From contig DATJBZ010000027.1 of the NCBI GenBank assembly GCA_035515075.1, positions 54,406 to 118,405 on the forward strand: 64,000 nucleotides of DNA. The letters are read 5' to 3'. Of this stretch, positions 33,983 to 40,674 are shown piece by piece. Made by a program: the position numbers and the translations under genes. The stretch comes from Moheibacter sp035515075. Its GTDB lineage: Bacteria; Bacteroidota; Bacteroidia; Flavobacteriales; Weeksellaceae. Numbering within the stretch: position 1 is the stretch's first letter; every line of letters starts with the position of its first letter. The notes below the pieces were generated by a model that was not told the origin of the DNA, did not search any database, and was given only the letters and a program-made list of their open reading frames with translations.

Positions 33983-34011
33983 CTTTGATATTTTTACAGT
34001 CTAAATTATAC

Positions 34012-34044
34012 AAAAAAATCCAATCTCTTTTCAGAGATTGGATT
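34012..34044 (-). terminator. Strong terminator closing the ribosomal protein operon after rpsN
   Basis: A perfect 12-bp stem, AATCCAATCTCT (34017-34028) with AGAGATTGGATT (34033-34044), has a 4-nt loop. Read on the minus strand it runs into a T tract (complement of 34012-34018). It lies 50 bp after the rpsN stop. Confidence 0.92.
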
Positions 34045-34094
34045 CATTATTTTGGGATTTCATTGTTCCTTTGACAAGCGCAGGAAAAAAAATC

Positions 34095-34364
34095 TTACCA
34101 GCTTGCTTTCTTCACCCCTGGGATCAAACCTTCGTTTGCCATTTCACGGAAAGTAACCCGTGATAGACCGAAAGTTCTCATGTATCCTTTTGGGCGGCCA
34201 GTCAACTTGCAACGGTTGTGCAAACGTACAGGAGAAGCATTTTTAGGCAATTTCTGAAGTCCTTCATAATCCCCTTCTTTCAATAATGCTTCACGCTTTG
34301 CTGCATATTTCGCTACAAGTCTTTGTCTCTTGCGCTCGCGCGCTTTCATTGATTCTTTAGCCAT
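34095..34364 (-). CDS. rpsN: 30S ribosomal protein S14
   Basis: This 89-residue protein is the long, zinc-independent form of S14: MAKESMKARERKRQRLVAKY lacks the CxxC pairs, and the C-terminus has CKLTGRPKGYMRTFGLSR and SRVTFREMANEGLIPGVKKA. S14 contacts the 16S rRNA head and S3/S10. It follows rplE by 68 bp and is the last gene before the terminator. The usual next gene, rpsH, is absent. Confidence 0.97.
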   Translation of the reverse strand: MAKESMKARERKRQRLVAKYAAKREALLKEGDYEGLQKLPKNASPVRLHNRCKLTGRPKGYMRTFGLSRVTFREMANEGLIPGVKKASW

Positions 34365-34432
34365 AATTCTATTGAATTAAGTAAGAAGTGCCAAGCATCA
34401 GCAGTATGCCTCAACTTGCCACTTTTTACAAT

Positions 34433-34996
34433 TTACTTATTGTCTTTTTTAAATGGTAATCCAAATTTCTGCAACAAGGCTTTTGCTTCTTTGTCAGTTT
34501 TTGCACTGGTCGCAAAAGTAATGTTCATTCCTTGGATTTTCTTTACACGATCGATGTTGATTTCTGGGAAAATGATTTGCTCAGTAATTCCTAAGTTATA
34601 ATTTCCTCTTCCATCAAAACCTTTCCCGCTAATTCCGTTAAAGTCACGGATTCTTGGCAAAGCCGAAGAAACCAAACGATCCAAGAATTCATACATCTGT
34701 GCACCTCTCAAAGTCACTTTGGCGCCAATTGGCATTCCTTTTCTCAATTTGAATGCAGCCTCATCAGTTTTGGAAATCGTTCCCACTGCTTTTTGTCCTG
34801 CAATAATTGACATTTCTTCTACCGCATAATCTACAATTTTCTTGTCGGCAGTTGCTCCACCCAAACCTTGGCTCAAAACAATTTTCTCCAATCTTGGTAC
34901 TTGCATCACTGAAGAGTATGAAAACTCTTCTTTTAATGCAGGAACAATTTCCTCTTTGTATTTTACTTGCGGACGTGGTTTATATGTTGTACTCAT
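34433..34996 (-). CDS. rplE: 50S ribosomal protein L5
   Basis: L5 binds 5S rRNA in the central protuberance. Diagnostic segments are VPRLEKIVLSQGLGGATADK, GTISKTDEAAFKLRKGMPIG, GAKVTLRGAQMYEFLDRLV and the C-terminal GMNITFATSAKTDKEAKALL. Length 187, normal. It begins 2 bp after the rplX stop. Confidence 0.97.
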   Translation of the reverse strand: MSTTYKPRPQVKYKEEIVPALKEEFSYSSVMQVPRLEKIVLSQGLGGATADKKIVDYAVEEMSIIAGQKAVGTISKTDEAAFKLRKGMPIGAKVTLRGAQMYEFLDRLVSSALPRIRDFNGISGKGFDGRGNYNLGITEQIIFPEINIDRVKKIQGMNITFATSAKTDKEAKALLQKFGLPFKKDNK

Positions 34997-34998
34997 TC

Positions 34999-35310
34999 TT
35001 AAATTTCTTTACCGGTTGTCTTAGCGATTCTAACTTTTTTACCATCTTTCATTTCGTAACCAACGCGTGTTGGTTTTCCGTTTTGATCCATTAACGCCAA
35101 TTTACTTACATAGATTGGAGCTTCAGTTTCTACGATTCCACCTTGTGGGTTTTCAGCGTTAGGTTTGGTGTGTTTTTTAATCACATTTACACCTTCAACG
35201 ATTGCTTTTCCTTTGTCAGGAAAAATTTTCAAAACTGATCCTTTGGTTCCTTTTGAAGAACCTGACAAGACAACTACATTGTCTCCTTTTCTGATATTCA
35301 ACTTTGCCAT
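34999..35310 (-). CDS. rplX: 50S ribosomal protein L24
   Basis: L24 helps start 50S assembly. The KOW motif is visible at the N-terminus (IRKGDNVVVLSGSSKGTKGS), followed by VEGVNVIKKHTKPNAENPQG. The ATG at 35310 (MAKLNIRKGD) is preferred over the upstream TTG at 35319. Length 103. Confidence 0.97.
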   Translation of the reverse strand: MAKLNIRKGDNVVVLSGSSKGTKGSVLKIFPDKGKAIVEGVNVIKKHTKPNAENPQGGIVETEAPIYVSKLALMDQNGKPTRVGYEMKDGKKVRIAKTTGKEI

Positions 35311-35322
35311 TGTTTTCAAATT

Positions 35323-35691
35323 TTAAAGCACCTCTGGAGCCAATGATACAATTTTCATATAGTCTTTATCACGAAGTTCTCTCGCTACTGGACCAAATAC
35401 ACGTGTTCCTCTCATTTCACCTTGTGCATTCAACAATACACAAGCGTTGTCGTCAAAACGGATGTAAGATCCGTCTTTTCTTCTCACTTCTTTTTTGGTA
35501 CGAACAACAACTGCTTTGGAAACGGTTCCTTTTTTTGCGTTCGCTGTCGGTGTAGATTCTTTGATCGTCACTACAACCTTATCTCCTATAGAGGCGTAAC
35601 GTCTTCTGGTACCACCCAAAACACGGATAACCAAAGCTTCACGAGCTCCTGTGTTATCTGCCACTTTTAATCTTGATTCTTGCTGTAACAT
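35323..35691 (-). CDS. rplN: 50S ribosomal protein L14
   Basis: L14 lies at the subunit interface and takes part in bridges with the 30S subunit. The 122-residue protein has the full family pattern: MLQQESRLKVADNTGAREAL, RRYASIGDKVVVTIKE, KGTVSKAVVVRTKKEVRRKD and GTRVFGPVARELR. It starts 1 bp after the rpsQ stop. Confidence 0.97.
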   Translation of the reverse strand: MLQQESRLKVADNTGAREALVIRVLGGTRRRYASIGDKVVVTIKESTPTANAKKGTVSKAVVVRTKKEVRRKDGSYIRFDDNACVLLNAQGEMRGTRVFGPVARELRDKDYMKIVSLAPEVL

Positions 35692-35692
35692 A

Positions 35693-35947
35693 TTACTTCG
35701 CTCTTTCTATGATTTCTACTAATCTCCAACGTTTGTTTTTGCTCAAAGGTCGGGTTTCCATGATGCGTACTTTGTCGCCTTCATTGCACGCGTTTTCTTC
35801 GTCGTGTGCAGTGTACTTTTTGGTTCTTTTGATGAACTTCCCATACAATGGGTGCTTGGTCTTATAGGTTTCAAAGATCACAATGGTTTTGTCCATTTTG
35901 TTACTTGAAACGATTCCAATTCTTTCTTTTCTTAAATTTCTTTCCAT
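35693..35947 (-). CDS. rpsQ: 30S ribosomal protein S17
   Basis: S17 is a primary 16S rRNA-binding protein with an OB fold. The start at 35947 gives MERNLRKERIGIVSSNKMDK, as in homologues; the frame extends upstream to 35974 without homology. GKFIKRTKKYTAHDEENAC and VRIMETRPLSKNKRWRLVEI are conserved. Length 84. Confidence 0.96.
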   Translation of the reverse strand: MERNLRKERIGIVSSNKMDKTIVIFETYKTKHPLYGKFIKRTKKYTAHDEENACNEGDKVRIMETRPLSKNKRWRLVEIIERAK

Positions 35948-35960
35948 TTTGAGACAGTTT

Positions 35961-36155
35961 TTATTGTTGAGCAACTTTTTGGTTCAACACTGTTAACATT
36001 CTCGCAATGTCTTTACGAGATTTACGAATAGACAAAGGGTTTTCGATGTTCGAAACTTTGTGGCTTACGATTAATTTGGCATAGCTTGCTTTTTCTTCTG
36101 CAATTTTTGCTTTCAAATCTTCTATACCTAATTCTTTGATATCTTTTAATTTCAT
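35961..36155 (-). CDS. rpmC: 50S ribosomal protein L29
   Basis: L29 is a small two-helix protein near the exit tunnel. The 64-residue product starts MKLKDIKELGIEDLKAKIAE and ends with KSRKDIARMLTVLNQKVAQQ. The ATG at 36155 is chosen over a TTG three codons upstream. It lies 11 bp after rplP. Confidence 0.96.
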   Translation of the reverse strand: MKLKDIKELGIEDLKAKIAEEKASYAKLIVSHKVSNIENPLSIRKSRKDIARMLTVLNQKVAQQ

Positions 36156-36166
36156 TTTATACAAAT

Positions 36167-36586
36167 TTAAGCCTTATAATCTCTTGCTACGATGAACTTT
36201 GTCTTAACGGGTAACTTCTGGGCAGCCAAGCGCAAAGCTTCTACTGCAATGTCCATAGGTACTCCTCCACACTCGAATAAAATTCTTCCTGGTTGAACGG
36301 GTGCCACCCAATATTCTGGTGAACCTTTTCCTTTCCCCATTCGCACCTCTGCAGGTTTTCTGGTCATGGGTTTGTCTGGAAAAATTTTGATCCATAATTG
36401 CCCTTCACGTTTCATGTAACGTGTGGCAGCGATACGCGCAGCTTCGATCTGACGTGCAGTAACGAAGGCTTCTTCTATTGATTTGATACCGAAAGTCCCA
36501 TAGGCTAGCTCTGCACCTCTTTTGGTGTTGCCTTTCATTTTGCCTTTCTGGGTTTTTCTATATTTTACTTTTCTCGGTGATAACAT
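36167..36586 (-). CDS. rplP: 50S ribosomal protein L16
   Basis: L16 helps position tRNA in the A site. The protein starts MLSPRKVKYRKTQKGKMKGN, contains GTFGIKSIEEAFVTARQIEA, and ends PVKTKFIVAR. The modified-arginine region MGKGKGSPEYWVAPVQPGRI is present. Length 139, normal. Confidence 0.97.
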   Translation of the reverse strand: MLSPRKVKYRKTQKGKMKGNTKRGAELAYGTFGIKSIEEAFVTARQIEAARIAATRYMKREGQLWIKIFPDKPMTRKPAEVRMGKGKGSPEYWVAPVQPGRILFECGGVPMDIAVEALRLAAQKLPVKTKFIVARDYKA

Positions 36587-36616
36587 TTCTTTTAATCTTT
36601 AGTCAATTAAACTGAA

Positions 36617-37330
36617 TTAACGTGTTGGTCTTTTTCTAGCACCACCTTCTGGTCTTCTTTTGGATTGCTTTTTCTGCAAACCTACCAAGGGTGATAATTC
36701 ACGTTTACCATAAACTTCTCCTTTCATGATCCAAACTTTGATCCCCATACGTCCGTAAGTTGTATGTGCTTCACCAATGTGATAATCAATGTCTGCTCTA
36801 AAAGTTGACAAAGGAATACGTCCTTCTTTGTAAGTCTCTGAACGCGCCATTTCAGCTCCGTTAACACGACCCGAGATTTGTACTTTGATTCCTTCTGCAT
36901 TCATTCTCATTGCTCCTGCGATGGCCATTTTGATTGCTCTTCTGTAAGAGATACGGCTTTCGATTTGACGGGCAATGCTATCTGCAACCAATACTGCGTC
37001 GATTTCAGGTCGTTTGATTTCGAAGATGTTGATTTGAATTTCTTTTCCAGTAATTTTCTTCAATTCTTCTTTTAATTTATCAACTTCCTGACCTCCTTTT
37101 CCGATAATAATTCCTGGACGGGCAGTAGTAATAGTCACCGTAATCAGTTTCAATGTACGGTCGATATAGATTCTGGATACACCCGCTTTTGAAAGACGTG
37201 CTCTCAAATATTGACGGATTTTCGCATCCTCTGCTATTTTATCACCGTAATCATTTCCACCGTACCAGTTAGAGTCCCAGCCTCTAATGATTCCTAAACG
37301 ATTTCCGATTGGATTAGTCTTCTGTCCCAT
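36617..37330 (-). CDS. rpsC: 30S ribosomal protein S3
   Basis: S3 lies at the mRNA entry channel. The KH type 2 domain is visible as RPGIIIGKGGQEVDKLKEEL, preceded by MGQKTNPIGNRLGIIRGWDS. The C-terminal part has GRVNGAEMARSETYKEGRIP and TTYGRMGIKVWIMKGEVYG. A basic tail ends the 237-residue protein. Confidence 0.97.
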   Translation of the reverse strand: MGQKTNPIGNRLGIIRGWDSNWYGGNDYGDKIAEDAKIRQYLRARLSKAGVSRIYIDRTLKLITVTITTARPGIIIGKGGQEVDKLKEELKKITGKEIQINIFEIKRPEIDAVLVADSIARQIESRISYRRAIKMAIAGAMRMNAEGIKVQISGRVNGAEMARSETYKEGRIPLSTFRADIDYHIGEAHTTYGRMGIKVWIMKGEVYGKRELSPLVGLQKKQSKRRPEGGARKRPTR

Positions 37331-37331
37331 A

Positions 37332-37751
37332 TTATTTATTATCTTCTTTAACTTTATCTTCTTTGGTTCCTAAAACGAGGGTAACGTGGTTAGAACGTTT
37401 TCTAATTCTGTGTGCTCTACCTTGGGCTCTTGGACGAATTCTTTTCAATTGACGTCCACCGTCAACGGTCAATGTTTTCACGAAAAGGCCTGCTTCTTCA
37501 ACATCTGCATCTTCGTTTTTCACTTGCCAGTTGGCAATAGCACTCAACAATAATTTCTCTAACTTTTCAGAAGCATGTTGTTTTGAATATTTCAAAATTC
37601 CCAAGGCTTTCTGTACTTCTTCACCACGGATGATGTCTGCTACCAAACGCATTTTACGAGGAGAGGACGGACAATTGTTCAATTTCGCAAAAGCAATCTT
37701 TTTGTTTGCTTCTTTGATCATTTCATTACTGATTTTCTTTCTTGATCCCAT
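37332..37751 (-). CDS. rplV: 50S ribosomal protein L22
   Basis: L22 lines the peptide exit tunnel. Characteristic parts are SPRKMRLVADIIRGEEVQKA, LEKLLLSAIANWQ and the C-terminal RPRAQGRAHRIRKRSNHVTL. At 139 residues it has an N-terminal extension (MGSRKKISNEMIKEANKK), frequent in Bacteroidota. It ends 1 bp before rpsC. Confidence 0.97.
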   Translation of the reverse strand: MGSRKKISNEMIKEANKKIAFAKLNNCPSSPRKMRLVADIIRGEEVQKALGILKYSKQHASEKLEKLLLSAIANWQVKNEDADVEEAGLFVKTLTVDGGRQLKRIRPRAQGRAHRIRKRSNHVTLVLGTKEDKVKEDNK

Positions 37752-37757
37752 TGTCTA

Positions 37758-38036
37758 TTATTTTTTACCTTTATTTTTCGCACCTGCGTGCCCTCTAAAT
37801 GTACGTGTTGGAGAGAATTCCCCCAATTTATGTCCTACCATATTTTCAGTTACATACACAGGGATAAATTGTTTCCCGTTATGCACTGCAAATGTTTGTC
37901 CTACAAAGTCCGGTGAAATCATTGAAGCTCTTGACCAAGTTTTGATCACATTCTTCTTTCCTGATTCCACATTTAACTGAACTTTTTTCTCTAATTTATA
38001 ATGGATATAAGGTCCTTTCTTTAATGAACGTGCCAT
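37758..38036 (-). CDS. rpsS: 30S ribosomal protein S19
   Basis: S19 binds the 16S rRNA head and contacts the 50S subunit. The 92-residue sequence shows MARSLKKGPYIHYKLEKKV, KTWSRASMISPDFVGQTFAV, VTENMVGHKLGEFSPTRTF and RGHAGAKNKGKK. It lies 3 bp after rplB. Confidence 0.97.
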   Translation of the reverse strand: MARSLKKGPYIHYKLEKKVQLNVESGKKNVIKTWSRASMISPDFVGQTFAVHNGKQFIPVYVTENMVGHKLGEFSPTRTFRGHAGAKNKGKK

Positions 38037-38039
38037 AGC

Positions 38040-38861
38040 TTATTTCTTTCTTCTTTCAACAATATATTTGCTAGATGCTTTCTTCTTAGATCTGGTTTTG
38101 TATCCTTTAGCTGGAATACCATTTCTTGAACGTGGAATACCACCCGTAGCGCGGCCTTCCCCACCACCCATCGGGTGATCTACTGGGTTCATTGCCATTG
38201 GTCTCGTACGCGGACGACGACCTTGCCATCTTGTTCTACCTGCTTTACCAGAAACTTCTAATTGATGATCTGAGTTAGAAACAACTCCAACGGTTGCTAG
38301 ACACTCTGTCAAAATCATACGCACTTCTCCACTTGGTAATTTGATGGTTGCATATTTACCGTCTCTTGCAATCAATTGTGCATAAGAGCCAGCACTTCTC
38401 GCCATCAAAGCACCTTGACCAGGTCGCAATTCAATGCATGAAATCACAGTTCCCAATGGAATGTTTTTCAATTTCATTGTGTTTCCAACTTCAGGTGCTA
38501 CGCTTTCGCCACACTCGATAGTTTGACCTTTTTTCAATCCATTTTGAGCAATCACATACCGTTTTTCACCGTCTTCATAAGCGATCAAAGCGATAAATGC
38601 AGTTCTGTTCGGGTCATATTGAATTGACTCTACAGTAGCTGCTCCTTCGCGGTCTCTTTTGAAATCGATGATACGATAGCTTTGCTTGTGTCCACCCCCT
38701 ATGTAGCGCATGGTCATTTTACCTGAATGGTTACGACCGCCGCTCTTCTTTTTTCCAACCGTGAGTGTTTTCTCAGGTTTCACTGAATCAACTCCTTCAA
38801 AATTGTTGGCAATTTTGAAACGTTGACCGGGAGTGATAGGTTTTAATTTTCTTACTGACAT
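38040..38861 (-). CDS. rplB: 50S ribosomal protein L2
   Basis: L2 supports the peptidyl transferase centre. The N-terminal OB-like domain has KKSGGRNHSGKMTMRYIGGG and GGHKQSYRIIDFKRD. The C-terminal domain has the functional histidine region AMNPVDHPMGGGEGRATGG and ends in a basic tail. Length 273, normal. Confidence 0.97.
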   Translation of the reverse strand: MSVRKLKPITPGQRFKIANNFEGVDSVKPEKTLTVGKKKSGGRNHSGKMTMRYIGGGHKQSYRIIDFKRDREGAATVESIQYDPNRTAFIALIAYEDGEKRYVIAQNGLKKGQTIECGESVAPEVGNTMKLKNIPLGTVISCIELRPGQGALMARSAGSYAQLIARDGKYATIKLPSGEVRMILTECLATVGVVSNSDHQLEVSGKAGRTRWQGRRPRTRPMAMNPVDHPMGGGEGRATGGIPRSRNGIPAKGYKTRSKKKASSKYIVERRKK

Positions 38862-38875
38862 TTAATATTAAATTA

Positions 38876-39160
38876 TTAACTAAACAAATCTATTTCTTGT
38901 CCTTCAGCTACATGAATGATAGCTTTTTTCAACTTATTGGTTTTACCAATTTGAAGTCCCGTTTTTGTATGACGTGTTTTCACTTTTGGTGCTGAAACCA
39001 ATGTACTTACTTTCACTACAGTTACACCGTATGCTTTTTCAACTGCTTCTTTGATCTGCAATTTGTTGGCGCGGGTGTTCACATAAAACGAATACTGGCT
39101 CAACAATTCACTTGAATTGGTTGCCTTTTCTGAGATTACTGGTCTGATTAAAACTGACAT
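38876..39160 (-). CDS. rplW: 50S ribosomal protein L23
   Basis: L23 sits at the tunnel exit and binds trigger factor and SRP. The 94-residue protein starts MSVLIRPVISEKATNSSELL and has YSFYVNTRANKLQIKEAVEK and YGVTVVKVSTLVSAPKVKTR. It begins 12 bp after the rplD stop. Confidence 0.96.
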   Translation of the reverse strand: MSVLIRPVISEKATNSSELLSQYSFYVNTRANKLQIKEAVEKAYGVTVVKVSTLVSAPKVKTRHTKTGLQIGKTNKLKKAIIHVAEGQEIDLFS

Positions 39161-39172
39161 AGCTATTTCGTT

Positions 39173-39802
39173 TTATTTTCTTAAATTATTTTGAACTTTC
39201 TCTAAAGAACCTTCTAAAAACACCAACTCAGACGCATTGATCATATCAAAAATATTCAATTCTGAATTGCTTACCACTTTTGCTTTTTTCAAGTTACGAG
39301 AAGACAAAAACACGTTTTTATTCTCTTCACCTAAAACAAACAAAGTTTTTTTGTTGTCCAAGCCCAAAGCTTTCAACACTTCAATAAAATCTTTTGTTTT
39401 TGGAGTTTCAAAAGTAAAATCCTCCACGATTCTGATTTCATTGTCTTTCATTTTTTGGCTCAACACTGATCTTTTCGCCAATTTCTTTTGAGACTTGTTT
39501 AGCTTAAAGCTATAATCTCTTGGTCTTGGTCCAAAAACGGTTCCACCTCCTTTGAACAAAGGAGATTTGATTGATCCTGCACGAGCAGTACCTGTCCCTT
39601 TTTGCTTTTTGATCTTGCGTGTACTTCCTGCAATCTCCGCACGCTCTTTTGCTTTGTGCGTACCTTGACGTTGTGCCGCCAAATATTGTTTCACTTCCAA
39701 ATAAACAGTATGTTCACTTGGCTCAATCCCAAAGATTGTTTCATCTAAAGATACCTTCTTTGCGGTTTCTTTACCTTGAATATTGAATACTGTTAACTCC
39801 AT
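39173..39802 (-). CDS. rplD: 50S ribosomal protein L4
   Basis: L4 reaches into the exit tunnel and in some bacteria also represses its own operon. The tunnel loop is KKQKGTGTARAGSIKSPLFK with GGGTVFGPRPRDYSFKLNK after it. Length 209, normal. Its start overlaps the rplC end by 10 bp, so the two are translationally linked. Autoregulation here is not shown. Confidence 0.97.
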   Translation of the reverse strand: MELTVFNIQGKETAKKVSLDETIFGIEPSEHTVYLEVKQYLAAQRQGTHKAKERAEIAGSTRKIKKQKGTGTARAGSIKSPLFKGGGTVFGPRPRDYSFKLNKSQKKLAKRSVLSQKMKDNEIRIVEDFTFETPKTKDFIEVLKALGLDNKKTLFVLGEENKNVFLSSRNLKKAKVVSNSELNIFDMINASELVFLEGSLEKVQNNLRK

Positions 39803-40419
39803 CTTCTGATAATTACATATGAATTTTTAGGCCCTGGGATCGCTCCTTTTACAATCAAAAGATTTTGCTCCTCATCTACCTTCAATACAACCAAGTTCTG
39901 AACAGTCACCTTGTCACCGCCCATTCTACCTGCCATGCGCATTCCTTTGAATACTCTAGACGGATCTGAACCAGCTCCAATTGACCCTGGCGCTCTTAAA
40001 CGATTTTTCTGACCGTGTGTTGATTGACCAACTCCAGCAAATCCATGACGTTTAACAACCCCTTGAAATCCTTTCCCTTTAGATATCCCCGTTACGTCAA
40101 CATATTCACCTTCTGTGAAAATGTTTACGTTTACTTCACTACCTAACTCCAATGGCTCTGTAAAGTTACCATCAAATTCCACCAATTTTCTTTTTGGCGT
40201 AGCTCCTGCTTTTTTGAAATGACCTTTCATTGCAGCAGAAGTGTTCTTCTCTTTTGCGTCATCGAAACCGAGCTGAATGGACGAATATCCATCAACCTCT
40301 TCAGTTCTGACCTGGGTCACGACGCAAGGACCTGCTTGGATGATGGTACACGGGATGTTTTTCCCGTCCGCATCGAACAAGCTCGTCATCGCAATCTTTT
40401 TACCAATAATTCCTGACAT
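39793..40419 (-). CDS. rplC: 50S ribosomal protein L3
   Basis: L3 is an early assembly protein near the peptidyl transferase centre. The 208-residue sequence starts MSGIIGKKIAMTSLFDADGK and has VTGISKGKGFQGVVKRHGFA, the GQKNRLRAPGSIGAGSDPSR loop and RMAGRMGGDKVTVQNL. It is the first gene of this operon. In most genomes rpsJ (S10) lies just upstream, but here only a noncoding leader and valS are found. Confidence 0.97.
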   Translation of the reverse strand: MSGIIGKKIAMTSLFDADGKNIPCTIIQAGPCVVTQVRTEEVDGYSSIQLGFDDAKEKNTSAAMKGHFKKAGATPKRKLVEFDGNFTEPLELGSEVNVNIFTEGEYVDVTGISKGKGFQGVVKRHGFAGVGQSTHGQKNRLRAPGSIGAGSDPSRVFKGMRMAGRMGGDKVTVQNLVVLKVDEEQNLLIVKGAIPGPKNSYVIIRRWS

Positions 40420-40516
40420 TTTTTATAAATAATTTCTTGTTAGTACTCTCATTTTCAGCGGCTACCGTAATAACTATTTTTGATATAGGCATAATTCACC
40501 CCTAAAAAAGAGTGTG

Positions 40517-40546
40517 CAAATGTAAAAATAATATTCTATTCCACAA
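40517..40546 (-). promoter_or_regulatory. Promoter of the ribosomal protein operon (TTG, 19 nt, TACATTTG)
   Basis: On the minus strand, TTG (40546-40544) and TACATTTG (40524-40517) are separated by exactly 19 nt, the ideal spacing. Transcription would start near 40510, leaving a leader of about 90 nt before rplC. The distance to the valS stop (40675) shows that this operon has its own promoter. Confidence 0.8.
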
Positions 40547-40674
40547 ATTTTATTCATGTATTTTTAATAGGTAATTGAATAATCCTCAGTAAGCTATTAA
40601 TTCTCAACTGATGATTTGTTTCATTTTCGCATCCAATTCCTATTTTTTTTGGAACTTAAATTCCGCCTCCCATT

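Noticed and set aside
40400..40492. 30-codon leader ORF (MPISKIVITVAAENE...) overlapping the rplC start by 20 bp
   Set aside because: No family resemblance and no attenuator hairpin; the frame may be open by chance. It should be checked for conservation before being called.
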